Assembly (NCBI GenBank): GCA_045576675.1
Contig: JAZNGX010000181.1
Span: 1-6,989 of the forward strand
Length of the DNA stretch: 6,989 nucleotides
Reading direction: 5' to 3'
Source of the DNA: JAZNGX01 sp045576675
GTDB lineage: Bacteria; Bacillota; Clostridia; Monoglobales; Firm-18
Position 1 is the first letter of the stretch; every line of letters starts with the position of its first letter. The position numbers were made by a program, and so were the translations under genes. Under the pieces are notes generated by a model. That model was not told where the DNA came from. It was given only the letters and a program-made list of their open reading frames with translations, and made no database searches. Of this stretch, positions 4,236-6,989 are shown piece after piece.

Positions 4236-5981
4236 TCATTTATATGAATTTTTTATTGCATTATATGGTTTCTTTATTGTTCTGTCATATCTTACAAGAC
4301 CTTTTAAATTCAAGCCGTTCCAACGTCCGTTCATGGGCTTTGACGGGTCCTGATAGTCTGAAAAAGCAAATACAAAAGTTCCGCTTACGCAGTCATATTC
4401 TTTTGCTGTTCCAATGTACTTTTCAATTACCTCTGCATGATAATTTTCACTCCATAACTCGCATGCAGTTGAATAATATCCCGGAACAGAGTCTGCACCA
4501 AATTCTGTAAGTAAAATTGGCGCATCGGGCGGAATCAGTTTTTCAACATTTTCAATTAGTTCTTTCAGCGGAGTCATATCCGCCTCACGCTTTTTAACAA
4601 ATCCGTTCTCCGTTTCAAGCTTATCCTCAATATCAAACTGGTCTATAACATCATACCAGCCGTAGTACGAATTAATACCCATTATATCCACAAGATGACC
4701 GATATTCCCCACCTTGCCATACAACGATGCATAACCGATAACACGTGTTGAATCCGCATTTCTGACAGTTTCAGCAACCTTTTCAAAGAAAGGCAACGCT
4801 TCGGGGTGTTCCGTGTTGCATTCGTTACCTATACCCCAGATAATAACAGAAGCAAAACGTCTGCCGCCGCTTATCATTTCTTCCGTCATACTAACTGCAG
4901 CATCTATAAACTCCTGTTGTGAAAATATTGTGTTAACAACATCATCGGCAGGCTTGCTGCAATAAATATTTGGCTCAATCCACACCGCAAAGCCAAGCTC
5001 GTCACACAACTTATAGAAATCGTCAGACATAGGATAGTGCGTACGGATAGCGTTTACGTTGGCATTTTTCATCATTGTCAAATCCTCAACAAGCTGATTT
5101 TTGTCCATAACAAGTCCAAACTCGGGCGTATCATAAACATAGCAAACACCCTTTAGATTTATGTTCTCGCCATTAAGCAAAAGCTTACGGTTTTTGCACA
5201 CAACATTTCTAAAGCCTATACGGATGTCACTCCACACCTGACCACAGGCAGTAAGCATCATATCATATAAAACAGGGCTTTCGGGTGACCACGGTGTAAT
5301 ATTGTCATATTCTATTTTTTCACAAAAAGCACCATCAGACACCGCTATTGTATTTACTTTGTCGTCAAGACATACTTGTACTTCTTTTATGTTACCCACA
5401 GTTTTTCCGCTTATTGACAAAACACCTTTTTTATTCTGCACATCATAATCGGGAGTAATATTTATATCCTTTACAAAGCTTTCACCATATAATTCGATAA
5501 ACACATCACGGTGTATGCCACCATACACTCCGTAACCCCAGTCGTTAGGCCACTTTACGAAAGCACCGCGGTTGTCCACCTGCACTGCTATAGAATTTGT
5601 GCCTTCTTTTAAAACCGAAGTCACATCAATTGAAAATTCTGTATATCCCGACTCGTGCCAACCCACACATTGTTCATTTACATAAATGTCGGCACGGTAG
5701 TTTATGCCTTTAAACACAAGCTGAGCGAAAAAGTTTTCGTAAGATATACTTTCTATGTAAAACTCTCTGTAAAACCAGCAAACACCCTCATAAACACTAT
5801 ATTTTTCGGCATATCTTTCCCAAACTCCCGGAACATCAACATTTTCCCAGTCTGTTCGTACTAATCTTTCGCAAGCGTACATAGGAATATGTGTTTCTAT
5901 TACATTGTGATTGTTATTTGGCTTTTGGTCGTGCGTAGGTGCAAATTTCCATTTTCCATTAAGGTATATTTGGCTTTTCAT
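4236..5981 (-). CDS. GH2 glycoside hydrolase, probable beta-glucuronidase
   Basis: 581 residues with no signal peptide, so cytoplasmic hydrolysis of an imported beta-glycoside is likely. The order is that of GH2: N-terminal jelly-roll sugar-binding domain (about 1-165, with WYREF-like CWFYREFYI and DWGYGVYGGIHRDV), Ig-like domain (about 170-262), then TIM barrel (about 267-575). The acid/base is E387 in IIWGIGNECN and the nucleophile is E493 in LLTEFGADS. N558-L-K560 in WNGLNLKGL fits the NxK motif that binds the glucuronate carboxylate in beta-glucuronidases; its position and length match E. coli UidA (603 residues). The segment after WIEP is short, so the large loop 1 of E. coli-type enzymes is absent. 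ATG at 5981 has only a weak GGTGAG upstream. The TGA stop (4238-4236) lies within the adjacent element's terminal repeat. No transporter or glucuronate gene flanks it. A beta-galactosidase is the main alternative. Confidence 0.87.
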   Translation of the reverse strand: MKSQIYLNGKWKFAPTHDQKPNNNHNVIETHIPMYACERLVRTDWENVDVPGVWERYAEKYSVYEGVCWFYREFYIESISYENFFAQLVFKGINYRADIYVNEQCVGWHESGYTEFSIDVTSVLKEGTNSIAVQVDNRGAFVKWPNDWGYGVYGGIHRDVFIELYGESFVKDINITPDYDVQNKKGVLSISGKTVGNIKEVQVCLDDKVNTIAVSDGAFCEKIEYDNITPWSPESPVLYDMMLTACGQVWSDIRIGFRNVVCKNRKLLLNGENINLKGVCYVYDTPEFGLVMDKNQLVEDLTMMKNANVNAIRTHYPMSDDFYKLCDELGFAVWIEPNIYCSKPADDVVNTIFSQQEFIDAAVSMTEEMISGGRRFASVIIWGIGNECNTEHPEALPFFEKVAETVRNADSTRVIGYASLYGKVGNIGHLVDIMGINSYYGWYDVIDQFDIEDKLETENGFVKKREADMTPLKELIENVEKLIPPDAPILLTEFGADSVPGYYSTACELWSENYHAEVIEKYIGTAKEYDCVSGTFVFAFSDYQDPSKPMNGRWNGLNLKGLVRYDRTIKKPYNAIKNSYK

Positions 5982-6010
5982 TTTGTTAATCTCACCATCT
6001 TTTTGTTTTT

Positions 6011-6040
6011 ATTTTATCATAAATAAACAAAGAAGGTAAA
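6011..6040 (-). promoter_or_regulatory. Weak candidate promoter of the GH2 gene
   Basis: On the minus strand TTTACC (6040-6035) and TAAAAT (6016-6011) are separated by 18 nt, about 30 bp upstream of the ATG at 5981. Matches are 4/6 and 5/6. The GH2 gene has its own promoter region because a strong terminator (6087-6113) precedes it. Confidence 0.35.
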
Positions 6041-6086
6041 GTACGCATTTTTGCGATTTGGTATGTTAATTTGCTTTTGTGAAAAA

Positions 6087-6113
6087 ACAACCCCCAAAAT
6101 GCTTGGGGGTTGT
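6087..6113 (-). terminator. Intrinsic terminator after the SLH tail
   Basis: ACAACCCCCAA (6087-6097) pairs with TTGGGGGTTGT (6103-6113) as an 11-bp perfect stem with a 5-nt loop. On the minus strand it is followed by TTTTTT. It starts 11 nt beyond the SLH stop codon and was presumably that gene's original terminator. Confidence 0.88.
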
Positions 6114-6124
6114 AATAAAACTAA

Positions 6125-6292
6125 TTATTTATTGTTTTCAATAAATCTGTGAAGGATTGCTGCACATTCTGCTCTTGTTACATTATCCTGAGGATTCAAT
6201 GTGCTTTCTGTCTTACCATTTAGCAAGCCTGTTCCAACAGCCCAGTTCATAGCTGAAATTGCATACTCTGAAATCATATCAGCATCAGCAAA
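6125..6292 (-). pseudogene. Orphan C-terminal SLH domain of a lost S-layer/surface protein
   Basis: 55 residues, from FADADMISEYAISAMNWAVG to the stop at 6125, form one SLH repeat: a hydrophobic first helix, GLLNGK, and the TRAE motif (NVTRAECAAILHRF). SLH domains anchor surface proteins to secondary cell-wall polymers and usually occur as three tandem copies ending the protein; here only the last is left. There is no start codon or ribosome binding site. Upstream the frame runs out of register into the nitroreductase 3' UTR and coding region, and the junction lies at about 6286-6292. It is a gene end stranded by recombination, still followed by its terminator at 6087-6113. Confidence 0.75.
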
Positions 6293-6731
6293 GTGAATTT
6301 CATCCTGCTGCAGCTCTTTGTTTGTATCAAAAGCTATCGTAATATATAACCTCATCGGTTGGGCGGAATTTGTAATGCATTTCAATAGGCTCGGCACTTT
6401 CGTGAGGATAACCCATAACAAGCAATGCTACAGGCTCGAAGTTTTCGGGAATATTATATTCCTTTTTCATTGCGGCAGGGTCAAAATGCATAACCCAGCA
6501 GGTGCCAACGCCGATATTGTGTGCCTCAAGCATCATATGCGTTGTTACAATTGCTGCATCAACGGGGGCAGACAACGCACCGTCATATGGTCTTTTCCAC
6601 GTTTCATTTTTATTGTAGCATATAAGCATTGCCGCAGGTGCGTCAAAGTGACATTTGGTGCAGCTTTTAAGCTTTTGCACACTTTCCTGCGAATTCATTA
6701 CTAGTATTCTTTGCGGCTGATAGTTGCAGCC
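6286..6731 (-). repeat. Direct repeat copy B: intact nitroreductase segment
   Basis: This is the partner of 3447-3607. 6294-6396 is identical to 3455-3557 and 6697-6731 matches 3573-3607; the 285 bp between the CACTTTC repeats (6395-6401 and 6680-6686) are present only here. The match ends at 6286-6292, inside what in copy A is the loop and second arm of the terminator hairpin. Confidence 0.95.
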
Positions 6732-6845
6732 TGTGGGTGCAAGATGCCCCGCTTTTATTATTTTTTCAATGTCGCATTTTTCAATCGGTCTGTTCTGAAA
6801 TTTTCTGACCGAGTATCTTTCTGCAATAAGCTTTTCGTATTCCAT
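6327..6845 (-). CDS. Nitroreductase family protein (FMN-dependent)
   Basis: 172 residues from ATG at 6845 (GGGA 6-7 nt upstream). In-frame starts at 6857 (ATG) and 6872 (GTG) add residues that do not look like the family and have poorer ribosome sites. The fold signature is present: ERYSVRKF (9-16), whose arginines contact the FMN phosphate; APTGCNYQPQRILV (36-49), the family's PSxxNxQPW-like loop; a central helix from about 93; GVGTCWVMHFDP (112-123); IPENFEPVALLVMGYP (132-147); and a C-terminal arm KFRPTDEVIYYDSF. Members are cytoplasmic homodimers reducing nitro, quinone or enone groups with NAD(P)H; the substrate here is unknown. A 3' segment is duplicated at 3447-3607. Its terminator is broken and the downstream sequence is an SLH fragment. 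Confidence 0.9.
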   Translation of the reverse strand: MEYEKLIAERYSVRKFQNRPIEKCDIEKIIKAGHLAPTGCNYQPQRILVMNSQESVQKLKSCTKCHFDAPAAMLICYNKNETWKRPYDGALSAPVDAAIVTTHMMLEAHNIGVGTCWVMHFDPAAMKKEYNIPENFEPVALLVMGYPHESAEPIEMHYKFRPTDEVIYYDSF

Positions 6846-6864
6846 AATAATTCCCATAGCCTTT

Positions 6865-6970
6865 CTGCCCACAAATAGTAATTAAAAATATACACGCTTC
6901 TTATCGTGGGCAGATAAGGCGTATTGCGGTGCTGTCCAAATTTTGAATTTGGCTAACAGCACCCATGCAA
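6865..6970. repeat. Hairpin-rich non-coding region upstream of the nitroreductase
   Basis: CTGCCCAC at 6865-6872 is repeated inverted at 6906-6913, flanking the likely promoter region of the nitroreductase. A local hairpin CTTATC/GATAAG lies at 6900-6905/6913-6918. A larger one pairs GGTGCTGT (6928-6935) with ACAGCACC (6956-6963), with an inner CCAAATT/AATTTGG stem (6936-6942/6946-6952) and outer TTGC/GCAA. No confident -35/-10 pair was found and no gene is seen from 6873 to the window end. Confidence 0.45.
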
Positions 6971-6989
6971 CAGCGTTCTACAGCTTGCT

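Larger units (their letters stand above)
3854..4238. mobile_element. MITE-like non-coding element with 21-bp terminal inverted repeats
   Basis: The first 21 bases (3854-3874, TGATGCAAAAAAAGCACTGT plus G) are the exact reverse complement of the last 21 (4218-4238). Imperfect similarity continues to about 47 bp, including a shared TAAGGACA block. The 385-bp body has no plausible gene and is a chain of hairpins: 3877-3888, 3916-3936, a 15-bp stem at 3958-3972/3994-4008, several 4-6 bp hairpins in 4023-4178, and a 10-bp stem at 4188-4197/4206-4215. No transposase is present and no clean target-site duplication is visible, so mobility in trans is an inference. It lies between the chimeric gene and the GH2 gene and overlaps the GH2 stop codon. 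A large structured RNA or chromosomal repeat is an alternative reading. Confidence 0.7.

Noticed and set aside
3853..4241. Target-site duplication flanking the element
   Set aside because: The flanks (TTATGAG on the left, TTTATAT on the right) are both AT-rich but do not give a clean direct repeat next to the ends.
3921..4247. Open frame on the plus strand across the hairpin element
   Set aside because: It runs through stems and repeat units of the element, lacks a ribosome site and has no protein-like character.
6293..6421. Extension of the SLH frame upstream to an ATG at 6421
   Set aside because: The added part is nitroreductase coding and 3' UTR sequence read in another frame; it has no SLH character and no ribosome site.
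6318..6704. Plus-strand open frames at 6318-6704 and 3479-3769 that share their first 26 residues
   Set aside because: The similarity is explained by the DNA repeat; both are antisense shadows of nitroreductase sequence and begin inside a terminator or 3' UTR.

Overview
The window looks like a low-GC Clostridia chromosome segment, perhaps an uncultured gut Firmicute. This is inferred from Bacillota-type Shine-Dalgarno sites (AAGGAG, AAGGGGG), a textbook TTGACG-N17-TATAAT promoter, an S-layer-homology (SLH) tail, a beta-sandwich domain like those of clostridial surface or spore proteins, and a cytoplasmic beta-glucuronidase-like GH2 enzyme. No taxonomic marker is present. Only the GS-tautomerase pair (1770-3433) lies on the plus strand; every other gene is on the minus strand.

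Layout. 1-215 is non-coding with four consecutive hairpins. 216-1590 (minus) is an unusual sugar ABC permease in which an LplB-like half and a YtcP-like half are fused; it has a 1-nt frameshift at a six-base C/G run and lacks normal EAA loops. 1591-1769 holds divergent promoters. 1770-3194 encodes a type I glutamine synthetase, followed 11 bp later by a PptA-like tautomerase (3206-3433), and the pair ends at a strong bidirectional hairpin. 3488-3808 (minus) is a chimera of a beta-sandwich N-terminus and an internally deleted nitroreductase tail. 3854-4238 is a 385-bp non-coding element with 21-bp terminal inverted repeats, no transposase, and an internal mirror-symmetric array of AGTGATATT units separated by small hairpins. 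4236-5981 (minus) is the GH2 enzyme, whose stop codon lies inside the element's terminal repeat. 6087-6113 is a terminator. 6125-6292 is an orphan SLH C-terminus. 6327-6845 (minus) is an intact nitroreductase. 6846-6989 is non-coding and hairpin-rich.

How it fits together. The only convincing operon is glutamine synthetase plus tautomerase. The 3.4-6.9 kb part reads as a recombination-scarred zone. One nitroreductase gene exists as an intact copy and as a remnant with an in-frame 285-bp deletion between 7-bp direct repeats. Each copy is joined to a fragment of a different surface-type gene, and the break at the intact copy falls inside its terminator hairpin. The most unusual object is the mirror-symmetric hairpin element. 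I do not see a defence, CRISPR, phage or secondary-metabolite system.
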